Notes: generated by a model from the letters alone, not told the origin. DNA of 64,000 nt from Rhodopseudomonas sp. (GCA_016124795.1 WGNB01000003.1:1-64000), one strand, 5' to 3'; counted from the stretch's first letter, positions 43,773 to 52,806 are shown. Numbers and translations: made by a program.

Positions 43773-44575
43773 TGACGATCAGCGTACCCCTGCAATCGGC
43801 CCTCTATGTCGGATCGGTGATGCATCGGCGTCTGACGCCGCACCGCCACCGTTTGCGCTATCGCGCATTTTGGCTGCTGGTCGACCTCGACGAGCCGGAC
43901 GTCATCGCCCGACGGCTAAGCTTGTTCTCGCATAATCGTTTCAACCTTTTCAGCTTCCACGACGCCGACCATGGCGGCGGCAGCACAGAACCGCCCCGCA
44001 ACTATGTCGGGCGCGTGCTCGCCGAGAATGGAGTCGACGGCCCAATCGGCCGCATCGCTCTGCTCTGCATGCCGCGCATCCTTGGCTATGTATTCAATCC
44101 GCTGAGTATCTACTTCTGCCATCGCCCGGATGGCGCCCTCGCCGCCCTGATCTACGAGGTACGCAATACTTTCGGCCAGATGCACAGCTACCTGATGCCG
44201 GTCACCGAGCAAGGACCGTCGGTGCGGCACCGCTGCGCCAAGTCGTTTTATGTCTCGCCCTTCCTCGACATGGACCTGACCTATGATTTCCGGGTGACGC
44301 CGCCGGCGGAGCGCCTGTCAGCCGTTATCGCCGTCCAGGATCGACGCCAACCGGTGCTCGTCGCCTCGTTCGCCGGCAAGCGGCGTCCCTTGAATGATCG
44401 TGCCTTGGCGCTTGTCTTTCTCACCCATCCGCTGCTGACCTTCAAGGTGATCGGCGCGATCCATTGGGAAGCACTCAAGATCTGGTGGAAGGGCATGCGG
44501 CTCTATCCGCGTCCCCCAGCGCCCCGTAACGCAGTTACCGCAACAGCGGCAAATCAATTTCAGGAACACCGATAA
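43769..44575 (+). CDS. DUF1365 protein
   Basis: A 268-residue protein whose ATGATG start overlaps the stop of the oxidoreductase gene by 4 nt. DUF1365 motifs are V-M-H-R-R-L-T-P-x-x-H-R-L-R-Y near the start, R-N-Y-V, G-Y-V-F-N-P-L-S-I-Y-F-C and E-V-R-N-T-F-G. The biochemical role is not established, but the gene nearly always lies between the oxidoreductase and cyclopropane-synthase-like genes, so it should assist lipid modification. One hydrophobic stretch near the C-terminus may attach it to the membrane. Confidence 0.9.
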   Translation: MMTISVPLQSALYVGSVMHRRLTPHRHRLRYRAFWLLVDLDEPDVIARRLSLFSHNRFNLFSFHDADHGGGSTEPPRNYVGRVLAENGVDGPIGRIALLCMPRILGYVFNPLSIYFCHRPDGALAALIYEVRNTFGQMHSYLMPVTEQGPSVRHRCAKSFYVSPFLDMDLTYDFRVTPPAERLSAVIAVQDRRQPVLVASFAGKRRPLNDRALALVFLTHPLLTFKVIGAIHWEALKIWWKGMRLYPRPPAPRNAVTATAANQFQEHR

Positions 44576-45786
44576 TGGCCTTGGACACGATCATTGCCCC
44601 CTCTCGTCTGCCGGCACGCCGAATGACAACGCGACTGTTGCGGGCACTCATGCCGAGTCCGGCCGTCGGCAGACTTCGACTGACGACACCACGCGGCGAC
44701 ACGGTCGACTTTATCGGGACCCGACCCGGCCCCGAAGCCGCACTCTCGATTGTGCGCTGGCGCGCCGTCTGGAGGCTCGTCACCGGCGGCGACACCGGAC
44801 TCGCGCGCGCCTATATCGACGGCGATTGGACAACGCCGGATCTGCCGCGACTGCTCGGATGGGGACTGCATAACGAAAAGGAATTATCCGCGTCGAATGC
44901 CGGACACCCCGGCGCGCGGCTCTTCCGTCGCCTTGCCCACCGGCTGCGCGCCAACACCCGCACCGGCAGCCGCCGCAACATCGCGGCCCACTACGATCTC
45001 GGCAACGATTTCTACGCGACGTGGCTTGACGAAAGCATGAGCTACTCCTCCGCGATCTACACGGCGCCGCAACAGACGCTGGAAAGCGCCCAAGAGGCCA
45101 AACTCGACCGGATCATGGCAATGCTCGACCTGGCCGGCGGTGAAAATGTCCTTGAAATCGGCATCGGCTGGGGCGGCGTCCTTGAGCGGTTAACCCATGA
45201 TTACCGGTGCAAAGTCACGGGACTAACGCTCTCGAAGGAACAACTTGCCTATTCACGCGCGCGCCTCGACCGGGCCGGCCTGTCCCGACAGGCCGACCTG
45301 AGACTGCAAGACTATCGCGATGTCGGAGGCAGTTACGATCGCATCGTTTCCATTGAAATGCTGGAGGCCGTGGGCGAACGCTACTGGCCGGTCTATTTCG
45401 ACAAGCTGCGAGCCTGCCTGAAATCGGGCGGCACCTGCGTTCTTCAGGTCATCACCATCGCGGACGATCGATTTTCCGGTTATCGCGACAATCCCGATTT
45501 CATCCAGTCCTATATCTTCCCGGGCGGCATGCTGCCGACCAAGACAATCGTGCGCGACGCCGCCGCGGCGGCGGGACTTTCACTCGATATGGAAGAGTCT
45601 TTCGGCCCCTCCTACGCGCTTACGCTGCGCGAGTGGCGAAGACGGTTCCTGACGCAGAGCGACGATATCGCCACGCTCGGCCTCGACGAACGGTTCCGCC
45701 GCATGTGGGAATATTACCTCGCCTATTGCGAAGCCGGTTTCACCGGCGGCTCGGTCGATGTCAGTCTGTTCAGGTTGTGCGGTTAG
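44575..45786 (+). CDS. Cyclopropane-fatty-acid-synthase-like SAM methyltransferase, copy 2
   Basis: A 403-residue enzyme, full length for the CFA family. An N-terminal lipid-binding domain occupies about the first 130 residues, then H-Y-D-L-G-N-D-F-Y, the motif V-L-E-I-G-I-G-W-G-G for SAM, S-I-E-M-L-E-A-V-G, and F-I-Q-S-Y-I-F-P-G-G-M-L-P, all typical of CFA synthase. Its ATG overlaps the DUF1365 stop by 1 nt. It probably methylates unsaturated phospholipid acyl chains. It differs strongly from the shorter copy at 38251, so the two may do successive or alternative methylations. Confidence 0.92.
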   Translation: MALDTIIAPSRLPARRMTTRLLRALMPSPAVGRLRLTTPRGDTVDFIGTRPGPEAALSIVRWRAVWRLVTGGDTGLARAYIDGDWTTPDLPRLLGWGLHNEKELSASNAGHPGARLFRRLAHRLRANTRTGSRRNIAAHYDLGNDFYATWLDESMSYSSAIYTAPQQTLESAQEAKLDRIMAMLDLAGGENVLEIGIGWGGVLERLTHDYRCKVTGLTLSKEQLAYSRARLDRAGLSRQADLRLQDYRDVGGSYDRIVSIEMLEAVGERYWPVYFDKLRACLKSGGTCVLQVITIADDRFSGYRDNPDFIQSYIFPGGMLPTKTIVRDAAAAAGLSLDMEESFGPSYALTLREWRRRFLTQSDDIATLGLDERFRRMWEYYLAYCEAGFTGGSVDVSLFRLCG

Positions 45787-45861
45787 GACAGGCACCCTTC
45801 TGACGTCATCCGTCGTCCGGTGCCGGCAGACCCGACACCGACGCAATAGCCGCCCTTCGCA

Positions 45862-47460
45862 TCAGATATAATCGCGAGGCTCGGACTCGTCCCAGAAGCC
45901 GATCAGAATCCCGGCACTCGCCTCCTTGCCAAACCGTTGCAGGAGCGCCGCATCCGATATCGTCGTGCGTTGCCGTTGCCGCATCGCCCAACCGAACAGG
46001 CGTTGCTTCATCATCGCGCAGATCTCGGCAAAGGCCGGGTTGCGCCCGAGATCGATGAACTCGTGCGGATCATTGACCCGGTCGAACAGCATCGGCGGAA
46101 ACCCCGGCGCGTGGACGTAACTCCATCGCTCATCGGCCAGCATCGTCAGATAGCAGTCGCGTAGCGGAACGTCGTAATCGACGCGAGCCAGACGAAGGCT
46201 GTAGTCATATTCGCTGACGATGAAGCTGCGCCAGTCGGTTTGCGGCTCACCGTGCAGAATGGGCAGCAGCGAAACCCCGTCCAGCCGATGATGCTGAACC
46301 TCGGCACCGAGACAATCGACGAATGTCGGCACCAGGTCGATCATTTCAACGAGACGATCGCTAACCTGGCCGCGCGTGGCATCCGCGGCGCCGGACGGAT
46401 CGACCACGATCAGGGGCACGCGCACCGAGACGTCGTGGAACAGTTCCTTCTCACCGAGCCAGTGATCGCCGAGGTAGTCGCCATGATCCGAGGTGAAGAC
46501 GATCAAGGTATCGTCAAGACGCCCGCTGGCTTTGAGGAACTCGAGCAGCCGCCCGACTTCATCGTCGATCTGCTTCACGAGTCCCATATAGGCGGGAATG
46601 ACGGTATTGCGCACCTTGTCGTCGGCGAAGGCCCGCGACACCCGCTCGTTCATGAAGGATTTGTAGATCGGATGCGGGTCGATCCGCTCGTCCGTCGCGC
46701 GGATCGGCGGAACGACATCGGCGGCGCCATAGAGGCTGTGATAAGGCGCGGGCGCGATATAGGGCCAATGCGGCTTGATATAGGAGACGTGCAGGCACCA
46801 CGGCGCCGCGCCGGTTTCGGTAATGAAATCGATGGCGCGGTCGGTGGTAAAAACGGTCTCCGAATCCTCTTCCTTTACCCGCGCCGGCTTATCGGCGTGG
46901 CGCATGAAAAACGCCGATACGACATGACCCTCGTCGTCCTCGGCGCCGGCCGCCCAGCTGTCCCAAGGGTTGGTCCCCGTATAACCCTTGGCCTGCAGAT
47001 AGGCATTGTAGTTGGGCGATTGCGGCGTGCCCCGCGGATGAACGCCGTCGAAGCGCTCGTAAGGCTCGAAACCGCATTGCGAGACGTGAACGCCGATCAT
47101 CGACTCCGGATTGATCCCCAGCCGCGCCATGCCCTCGACGTCCGGGGTCATATGGGTCTTGCCGACGACGGCAACGCGCAAACCGAGCGGACGCAGATAA
47201 TCGCCGATAGTGTATTCGCCCACCTTCAACGGCACGCCGTTCCAGGTCGAACCATGAGCGGCGACGTAGCGGCCGGTATAAGTGCTCATGCGCGACGGCC
47301 CGCAGATCGGCGACTGGACATAAGCCCGCGTGAAGCGCACGCCGCGCGACGCCAGCGCATCGATATTCGGCGTCTTGAGCGTGGGATGACCGTAACAGGA
47401 CAGGTAATCGGTGCGTAGCTGATCGCACATGATAAATAGAATATTGCGAGGTTCGGCCAC
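45862..47460 (-). CDS. Sulfatase family, arylsulfatase/phosphonate monoester hydrolase-like
   Basis: A 532-residue alkaline-phosphatase-superfamily enzyme. The metal residues D13 (MCDQLR) and FTSDHGDYLGDH and the formylglycine site C53-G-P-S-R are intact, so it needs the formylglycine-generating system encoded elsewhere. The wording C-D-Q-L-R-x-D-x-L-x-C-Y-G-H and the length resemble the phosphonate monoester hydrolases of rhizobia as much as true arylsulfatases. There is no signal peptide, so it acts in the cytoplasm, as PMH does. It is divergent from the iclR gene with a palindrome between them. Confidence 0.88.
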   Translation of the reverse strand: MAEPRNILFIMCDQLRTDYLSCYGHPTLKTPNIDALASRGVRFTRAYVQSPICGPSRMSTYTGRYVAAHGSTWNGVPLKVGEYTIGDYLRPLGLRVAVVGKTHMTPDVEGMARLGINPESMIGVHVSQCGFEPYERFDGVHPRGTPQSPNYNAYLQAKGYTGTNPWDSWAAGAEDDEGHVVSAFFMRHADKPARVKEEDSETVFTTDRAIDFITETGAAPWCLHVSYIKPHWPYIAPAPYHSLYGAADVVPPIRATDERIDPHPIYKSFMNERVSRAFADDKVRNTVIPAYMGLVKQIDDEVGRLLEFLKASGRLDDTLIVFTSDHGDYLGDHWLGEKELFHDVSVRVPLIVVDPSGAADATRGQVSDRLVEMIDLVPTFVDCLGAEVQHHRLDGVSLLPILHGEPQTDWRSFIVSEYDYSLRLARVDYDVPLRDCYLTMLADERWSYVHAPGFPPMLFDRVNDPHEFIDLGRNPAFAEICAMMKQRLFGWAMRQRQRTTISDAALLQRFGKEASAGILIGFWDESEPRDYI

Positions 47461-47590
47461 GCATCTCTCCCTGTTTTCAGCCCGCCCTGCCGACCGAATC
47501 GCAATGGTCGCCGGTCGGCGCGGCTGTGTCGCCGCGTCGGCTTCATTTCAGTCCGGCCCAATTGACCGGTCAATGCCATGCTGTAGCTTG

Positions 47591-47605
47591 TTCCACTGAG
47601 TGAAA
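47591..47605. promoter_or_regulatory. IclR operator candidate 1
   Basis: TTCCACT-G-AGTGAAA is a near-perfect palindrome in the gap between the sulfatase (start 47460, minus) and iclR (start 47623, plus), just before the iclR ribosome site. The same 15-mer, with one change at the centre when read on the other strand, recurs at 49548-49562. IclR proteins typically bind 14-15-bp palindromes with a G/T-rich left arm. Confidence 0.65.
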
Positions 47606-47622
47606 TGCGACCGAGGCACCTG

Positions 47623-48420
47623 ATGAAGCTCAATCGCGGCCTGCAACGCGGCATCGCGGTCATCCGCGCGCTCATGAACGGTCAGGCGCAGTCGCTGAAC
47701 GACCTTAACGCCGCGACTAAGTTGCCGAAACCAACCTTGCTGCGCCTGCTGCGCACGCTGGAAATCGAGGGCATCGTCTGGCGCTCGCTGAGCGACGGGT
47801 CTTATCGCTATCGCCAAACCGCGCTGCTCGGCCACCGGAGACACGAGAAGATCGCGGAACTGGCCTCGCCCTATCTGGCCGATCTCCAGAAAAAGGTGCT
47901 GTGGCCGTCCGACCTCGTGGTCCGGCGTGGCTATTTCATGGAACTCATTGAGACAAGCCGGGGCCTCTCCCGGCTGTCGCTGGCGCAGGATCGCCTCGGC
48001 AAGCACATCGACATGATCGGGTCGGCGGTCGGCCGGGCCTATCTGGCATTCTGCCCAGGCCGGGACTGCGATCGCATCGTCAACCATATCGCCGCTCATC
48101 CCGAATTGCGCGGCACGCTGGGGCCCGTCGATCGGCCTGAACTCAAGCGCGCGCTCGAGGACGCCAGGCGGCGAGGCTATGCGACCCGCAGTCCGTCGCT
48201 CACCAATGCGCGACGCCGCAACGATGACGACGACCGGCTCGATGCCATCGCCGTGCCGATCATGGCTGGCAACCGCGTTGCCGGTTGTCTGAACGTGGTC
48301 TGGCTGCGTCACCTCCGGATCAAGGACAAGCTGATCCGGACGCATTTGAAGGACCTGCAAGCCGCGGCCGATGTGATCGGCGCGTCGGTTCACGCCGCCG
48401 CCGGACGCAGCCGCGGCTGA
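47623..48420 (+). CDS. IclR-family transcriptional regulator
   Basis: A 265-residue regulator started at ATG 47623 (GAGG upstream; an ATG at 47605 lacks one and overlaps the operator). The N-terminal winged helix is A-T-K-L-P-K-P-T-L-L-R-L-L-R-T-L-E (about 28-50), and the GAF-like effector domain covers about 85-255. Positioned between the sulfatase and a TctC gene, it should respond to the ester or acid they process. It converges on the TctC gene with 8 nt between stops. Confidence 0.88.
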   Translation: MKLNRGLQRGIAVIRALMNGQAQSLNDLNAATKLPKPTLLRLLRTLEIEGIVWRSLSDGSYRYRQTALLGHRRHEKIAELASPYLADLQKKVLWPSDLVVRRGYFMELIETSRGLSRLSLAQDRLGKHIDMIGSAVGRAYLAFCPGRDCDRIVNHIAAHPELRGTLGPVDRPELKRALEDARRRGYATRSPSLTNARRRNDDDDRLDAIAVPIMAGNRVAGCLNVVWLRHLRIKDKLIRTHLKDLQAAADVIGASVHAAAGRSRG

Positions 48421-48428
48421 TCGCGCCG

Positions 48429-49406
48429 CTATTTGATATGGATCTTCGCCTCGGCGATCACGCGCTTCCATTTCGCCGCGTCCCCGACCATGACCTTGCT
48501 GGCTTCCGCCGGCGTCCCGCCGGCCGGCTCCGCAAGCAGATTGCCGAGCGCCGAGCGGACCGCCGGCATCTGCAAGGACTTGTTCAGCGCCGCGTTAAGC
48601 CGCTTGATCACCGCCGGCGGCGTACCGGGCTGGGCGATCAGCGCGAGCCAGGCCGGAGTAGAGACCTGCGGATGCCCTGTCTCGACAAAAGTCGGCGTAT
48701 CGGCAAGCGCCGGCAAACGTTTGCGGCTGGTCACCGCAAGACCGCGCAAGCTGCCGTTCTTGATCTGCGGAACCGCCGCCGCGGCGCCCATGATCATGAA
48801 GTCGACGCGGTTTGAAATCACATCGGCAATCGCCGACTGGAAATTCCCATAGGGAACATGGATCGCCTTGGTGCCGGTGTCCTTGAGCAGCAATTCGCCG
48901 AGCAAATGCGCCGGCGAGCCATAGCCGCCCGAGCCGAAATTCATCTTGCCGGGGTTTGCCTTGAGTTGGGAAATCAGATCGGCGAGCGAATGCGCCCGCG
49001 ACTTGTTGCTGACCACCAGGACATTGTAGTCCCAATCGACCTGACCGATCGCAGCGACGTCTTTCGCCAGATTGACATGCGTATCGGGAAACAGGGATAG
49101 CACCGCGGCCGTCGCCGACGCGAAAGCGCCGATCGTGTAACCATCGGGCGCCTGCTTGAGGAACGACCGCAACGCGATTGTGCCCGACGCGCCCGGCCGG
49201 TTCTCAACGATCACCGGCTGGCCGAGCAATTCCTGAAAGTGGCTGGTCGCAACGCGGGTCAGGATATCCGGCGGAGAGCCGGGGCCATAACCGACTACGA
49301 TGTGAATTGGACGATCCGGATAATCCGCGGCGCGGCCAGCCGACGGCAACGCAACAAGAACACCGCAGACCAAGCCCGCCAACCAACGCGGCCAAATGCC
49401 CATCAT
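48429..49406 (-). CDS. TctC/Bug-family periplasmic solute-binding protein (solo)
   Basis: A 325-residue binding protein. The double ATG at 49401-49406 has GGGGAGGA upstream and opens a conventional Sec signal (P-R-W-L-A-G-L-V-C-G-V-L-V-A-L, cleavage after A-G-R-A near residue 25). The mature start DYPDRPIHIVVGYGPGSPPD and ENRPGASGTIA loop are Bug hallmarks; the usual G-G-x-x-D is here G-S-P-P-D, as in a minority of members. No tctAB is present. An IclR-type palindrome 142 nt before the start links it to the adjacent IclR and sulfatase genes. Confidence 0.88.
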   Translation of the reverse strand: MMGIWPRWLAGLVCGVLVALPSAGRAADYPDRPIHIVVGYGPGSPPDILTRVATSHFQELLGQPVIVENRPGASGTIALRSFLKQAPDGYTIGAFASATAAVLSLFPDTHVNLAKDVAAIGQVDWDYNVLVVSNKSRAHSLADLISQLKANPGKMNFGSGGYGSPAHLLGELLLKDTGTKAIHVPYGNFQSAIADVISNRVDFMIMGAAAAVPQIKNGSLRGLAVTSRKRLPALADTPTFVETGHPQVSTPAWLALIAQPGTPPAVIKRLNAALNKSLQMPAVRSALGNLLAEPAGGTPAEASKVMVGDAAKWKRVIAEAKIHIK

Positions 49407-49709
49407 CGCATCCTCCCCTTGTCCTCGGCCGTCGCGTTCCCGGGGCACGCATTTTTGCGCGTTTGAACTTGTTCCCGGCACGGTCCGACAGGCCGGTGGC
49501 ATGTTCCTCTTCAATGGCCGAGAACGTCAAACCCAAACTGCCCGACGTTTCACTGAGTGGAACGCGATGGCCGCGAACGCCCGCGCGCACGGTCGATGAC
49601 AGGATGCGCCGCCGCGCGTCGGACGAGACCTGAAACGGCACGATCTTCCGGGGGCGCCCCCCGAACCGTCGATGCCGGGCTTGGCGATTTGAATTTATCG
49701 GTCTTTCGG
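49407..49709. other. Intergenic region with IclR site, no gene
   Basis: The segment holds the palindrome at 49548-49562 and otherwise GC-rich sequence without a supported ORF. GGGGGCGCCCCCC near 49650 is a small GC palindrome that may mark the end of the TRAP operon (stop 49710) on the minus strand. Confidence 0.5.
49548..49562. promoter_or_regulatory. IclR operator candidate 2
   Basis: On the minus strand the site reads TTCCACT-C-AGTGAAA, differing from the site at 47591-47605 only at the central base. It lies upstream of the solo TctC gene, consistent with joint control of sulfatase, regulator and binding protein. Confidence 0.65.
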
Positions 49710-51014
49710 CTACTGGAAGAGAAGTCCGGGCAGCCACAGCGCGATCTGCGGGAAGGCAATCAGCAGCACGAGCAACAGGAACGGCGCGGCCAGAAACGGC
49801 ACGATGCCCTGATAGATCCGCAGTACTGGCACATCGGGCACCTGACCCTGGATGATGAAGATATTCATCCCGACCGGCGGATGAATGAGCCCGAGTTCGA
49901 TCAGCACCACCAGCATCACCCCGAACCAGATCGGGTCATAACCGCTGGCCACCACCAAGGGCAGGAAGACCGGCACGGTGATGAGGATCATGCCGAGACC
50001 GTCCATGAAACAGCCGAGCAGGATGTAAAAGACGATCAGAATACAGATCAGGCCGAGCGGCGGCAGGTGCAGCGACTGCGTCCAGGCCACCAGCAGACCC
50101 GGCAATTGCGCCTGAACGACGAAATACGAGAAAATGACCGCGCAGATCACGATCACGAACAACATGCAGGTGGTCTTGATCGCGGCGCGAAAGCTTTCCA
50201 GCGCTCCGCTAAAGCTCAGGCCGCCGCCCAACGCGCCCAGAGCCAGCGCGCCGAAAGCGCCGACCGCGGCCGCTTCCGTCGGCGTGAACCAGCCGAGGTA
50301 GAGCCCGCCGATGGTCACCGCGAACAGCAACACCACATCCCAGACCGCCGCGATCTCGCGCAAGCGCGCCCCCCCTTGCTGCGCTTCCTGTCGTGGCGCC
50401 CAATCCGGCCGCACCTTAGTCACGGCAAAGGCGACCAGCATATAGAGTGCGGTCAGCAGCAGGCCGGGAATCATGCCGGCGGCGAAGAGGCGCGGCACCG
50501 ACTCCTGGGTGGTCAGGGCATAGACGACGAAGGGGATCGACGGCGGAATCAGGATACCGAGCGAGCCGCCGGCTGCGACCGCGCCGGTCGACAGGCGATC
50601 GTCGTAACCGGCTTTCCGCATCTGCGGCACGGCGATGCGGGTCATGGTCGCTGCCGTCGCCAGCGACGAGCCGCAGATGGCGCCAAACCCGGCGCAGGCG
50701 CCGAGCGTGGCATAGGCCTGCGCGCCACGCACCCCGAAGAACAGCGAACGGGACGCATCGTAAAGCTTGGCCGACATGCCGGCGCGCAACGCCAGGTCGC
50801 CCATGACGATAAACAGCGGCACCACGGTCAAGGTATAGCCGGTCGCGACATCGTAAGGCGCCTGACCGAGCACGCTGAGCGCCCGCCCCCAGCCGTCAAT
50901 CGCGGCATAGCCGAAAAAGCCGACCAGCCCCATCGCGACGCCCACCGGCACACGCAGGAAAATCAGCACGATCAGGGCCGCCATTCCGGTCAGGCCAACG
51001 GCTCCGGCGCCCAT
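49710..51014 (-). CDS. TRAP transporter large permease (DctM type)
   Basis: A 434-residue membrane protein with about a dozen hydrophobic segments. Family marks are F-L-R-V-P-V-G-V-A-M near the start, GACAGFGAICGSSLATAATM, GGSLGILIPPSIPFVVY, and L-I-H-P-P-V-G-M-N near the end. It forms the sodium-coupled channel of a TRAP importer for an organic acid. ATG 51012-51014 overlaps the DctQ stop (ATGA). It is the last gene of the dctPQM-type operon. Confidence 0.93.
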   Translation of the reverse strand: MGAGAVGLTGMAALIVLIFLRVPVGVAMGLVGFFGYAAIDGWGRALSVLGQAPYDVATGYTLTVVPLFIVMGDLALRAGMSAKLYDASRSLFFGVRGAQAYATLGACAGFGAICGSSLATAATMTRIAVPQMRKAGYDDRLSTGAVAAGGSLGILIPPSIPFVVYALTTQESVPRLFAAGMIPGLLLTALYMLVAFAVTKVRPDWAPRQEAQQGGARLREIAAVWDVVLLFAVTIGGLYLGWFTPTEAAAVGAFGALALGALGGGLSFSGALESFRAAIKTTCMLFVIVICAVIFSYFVVQAQLPGLLVAWTQSLHLPPLGLICILIVFYILLGCFMDGLGMILITVPVFLPLVVASGYDPIWFGVMLVVLIELGLIHPPVGMNIFIIQGQVPDVPVLRIYQGIVPFLAAPFLLLVLLIAFPQIALWLPGLLFQ

Positions 51015-51499
51015 CAGACCGCGTCTCCGGAAGTCTTGCCGCGCGCCTGCCACCAGCCCACCGTCGCCGTCGCGACGATCGTGACCGCCACGCCCGCCAG
51101 GATTGGCACCCAATAGGCGATCAGGGGAATGCCGATTTCCTGGGTATCCTGCGGATAGACCACCGTGTCCCAGGCCGGCGCCAGCATCGCCCAGCCGAGG
51201 ATCAGCAAAAACGCCAGCGACGCCAAGGTACCGAACAAGGCGATAGCGGTCCGCGCCCTGCCAGCGACCAGGTGATCGGCGACATCGACGCAGATATTGG
51301 ATTGCGACAGGAAGACGTCGGCAAGGCCGAAGAACACGGCCACGACCATCAGAAATTCAACCAGCTCGAAGACGCCGTTGATCGGCCGATGAAACAGGTT
51401 CTTCATCAGGATATCGGCAATGGTAAGCAGCATCATCGCGACCAGCGCGATGGCAGCGCCATCCGATAACCGTCTCGTTACATGCGCCAGCCACGCCAT
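51014..51499 (-). CDS. TRAP transporter small permease (DctQ type)
   Basis: A 161-residue protein with four hydrophobic segments, matching DctQ. I-L-M-K-N-L-F-H-R-P-I-N-G-V-F-E-L-V-E is the conserved amphipathic region, and Y-P-Q-D-T-Q-E-I-G-I-P-L lies before the last helices. It scaffolds the large subunit. A strong hairpin separates it from the binding-protein gene upstream. Confidence 0.9.
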   Translation of the reverse strand: MAWLAHVTRRLSDGAAIALVAMMLLTIADILMKNLFHRPINGVFELVEFLMVVAVFFGLADVFLSQSNICVDVADHLVAGRARTAIALFGTLASLAFLLILGWAMLAPAWDTVVYPQDTQEIGIPLIAYWVPILAGVAVTIVATATVGWWQARGKTSGDAV

Positions 51500-51520
51500 C
51501 TCATCGACCTTCCGGAAGAC

Positions 51521-51553
51521 GACGGGCCGGCTCCCTCATCGAACCGGCCCGTC
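51521..51553 (-). terminator. Perfect 10-bp stem-loop between DctP and DctQ genes
   Basis: GACGGGCCGG (51521-51530) pairs with CCGGCCCGTC (51544-51553) around a 13-nt loop. It lies 22 nt after the dctP stop, before dctQ, the classical position for a partial terminator or message protector giving an excess of binding protein. No U-tract is visible on the minus strand. Confidence 0.55.
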
Positions 51554-51574
51554 ATTGTGAGCGCTTCAGGTGGA

Positions 51575-52594
51575 CTATTTCTCGGCGGCGTATTTCGCCA
51601 CCGCCGCCTTGATCCTGGCGACCACCATGTTGGCATCGATGCCCTTGGCGGCTGCATTCTTGATCGCCTGATCGAGGATCGATTGGCCGGCAGCCTTCAA
51701 CACATCCTGATCGGCCAGTTGATCGATCTTGATGCCGCGCTTGACGACCAGCGCGCGCTTCTCGATTTCGTCATCGGCGGACAGACGACCAAAGATCCGG
51801 GCGCCGCCGACGCCGCTGGTCTCGTCAATCAGCTTTTTCAGGTCGGCCGGCAGCTTGTCGTATGCCTTGCGATTCATCACGGTCGCGAAGGTCACGCTGC
51901 CCATGTCGCCTTCGGCGACGTATTTACCGACATCGTCGAGCTTCCAACTAAAGATGCCGCTATAGGCGGTGCTCAGCCCGTCAACCATGCCCTTGCCGAG
52001 CGCGTCGTTCATGTCGCCCGGCTGCACCAGCGTCGGCACCGCCCCGAGCGCCTTCAGCACATCCGACTGCACCGAGCCCGCGGCTCGGATACGCTTGCCC
52101 TTCAGATCGTTCGCGCTTTTGATTTCACTGCGCGAGATAATTTCGGTTTCGATCGGTACGATATTGATCAGCTTGACACCGGGATATTCGCTGGCGAACA
52201 ACGTCGGACCGACGTCGCTAAGCGCCAGCGAACTGGCGTAATTGCCGTTTAGGATACCGGGGACGTTCGAGAGTTCGGTCAGCGGGAAACGGCCTGGCGT
52301 GAGGCCGGTGAAAATCACCGCGATATCGGCGACGCCAGTGCGCGCCAGATCGAATTGCCGTGGCGCCGGCCCCATCTGTCCGGCCGGAAAAATCTTGATG
52401 ACCAGACGCCCGCCGGAATTCTCCTTGAGCGTATCGGCCCATTTGACCATCGCGCGATGGAACACATTGCCCGGAGGGACAAAAAGCGAGGCTTTCAACT
52501 CGGTGACTTGCGCGAAAGCCGGGCGCGGCATGACAAAGCCTAGCGCGGCCACGGCCGCGCAGGCGGCGAAGGCCGCCTTTTTCCAGAACCCCAT
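51575..52594 (-). CDS. TRAP transporter substrate-binding protein (DctP type)
   Basis: A 339-residue periplasmic protein. A Sec signal (K-K-A-A-F-A-A-C-A-A-V-A-A-L, cleavage near A28) precedes the mature chain. The DctP fold is seen in FPAGQMGPAPRQFDLARTGVAD and in G-K-R-I-R-A-A-G, whose Arg usually forms the salt bridge with the ligand carboxylate. It is the first gene of the TRAP operon, divergent from the LysR gene at 52807. The ligand is likely an aromatic or aliphatic acid degraded by the plus-strand enzymes at 53971-57726, an inference from position only. Confidence 0.92.
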   Translation of the reverse strand: MGFWKKAAFAACAAVAALGFVMPRPAFAQVTELKASLFVPPGNVFHRAMVKWADTLKENSGGRLVIKIFPAGQMGPAPRQFDLARTGVADIAVIFTGLTPGRFPLTELSNVPGILNGNYASSLALSDVGPTLFASEYPGVKLINIVPIETEIISRSEIKSANDLKGKRIRAAGSVQSDVLKALGAVPTLVQPGDMNDALGKGMVDGLSTAYSGIFSWKLDDVGKYVAEGDMGSVTFATVMNRKAYDKLPADLKKLIDETSGVGGARIFGRLSADDEIEKRALVVKRGIKIDQLADQDVLKAAGQSILDQAIKNAAAKGIDANMVVARIKAAVAKYAAEK

Positions 52595-52755
52595 GACCTT
52601 AACCTCCCTTGTGCGGCTGTAGCCCGCCGCTTCTTATTCGTTCAGATCGGTCCGACGGATGGCGCACGCGCTCGATCGGGACGGCCGGCCTCGTTCAGTG
52701 GGCCGGATTTACGATTTGATCCGACGTTGCTACCAAGGCATGGCGATTACCACTA

Positions 52756-52792
52756 GATATCCAAATGGTCCCGATGATAGCGTTTTGGTATC
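52756..52792. promoter_or_regulatory. Candidate LysR binding region
   Basis: GATATCCAAA (52756-52765) and TTTTGGTATC (52783-52792) form an inverted repeat with 17-nt spacing immediately before the LysR ribosome site, in the divergent gap between the TRAP operon and the LysR gene. The outer GATA/TATC and CCAAA/TTTGG blocks match almost exactly. Confidence 0.45.
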
Positions 52793-52806
52793 GCGAGGTC
52801 GGCCAC

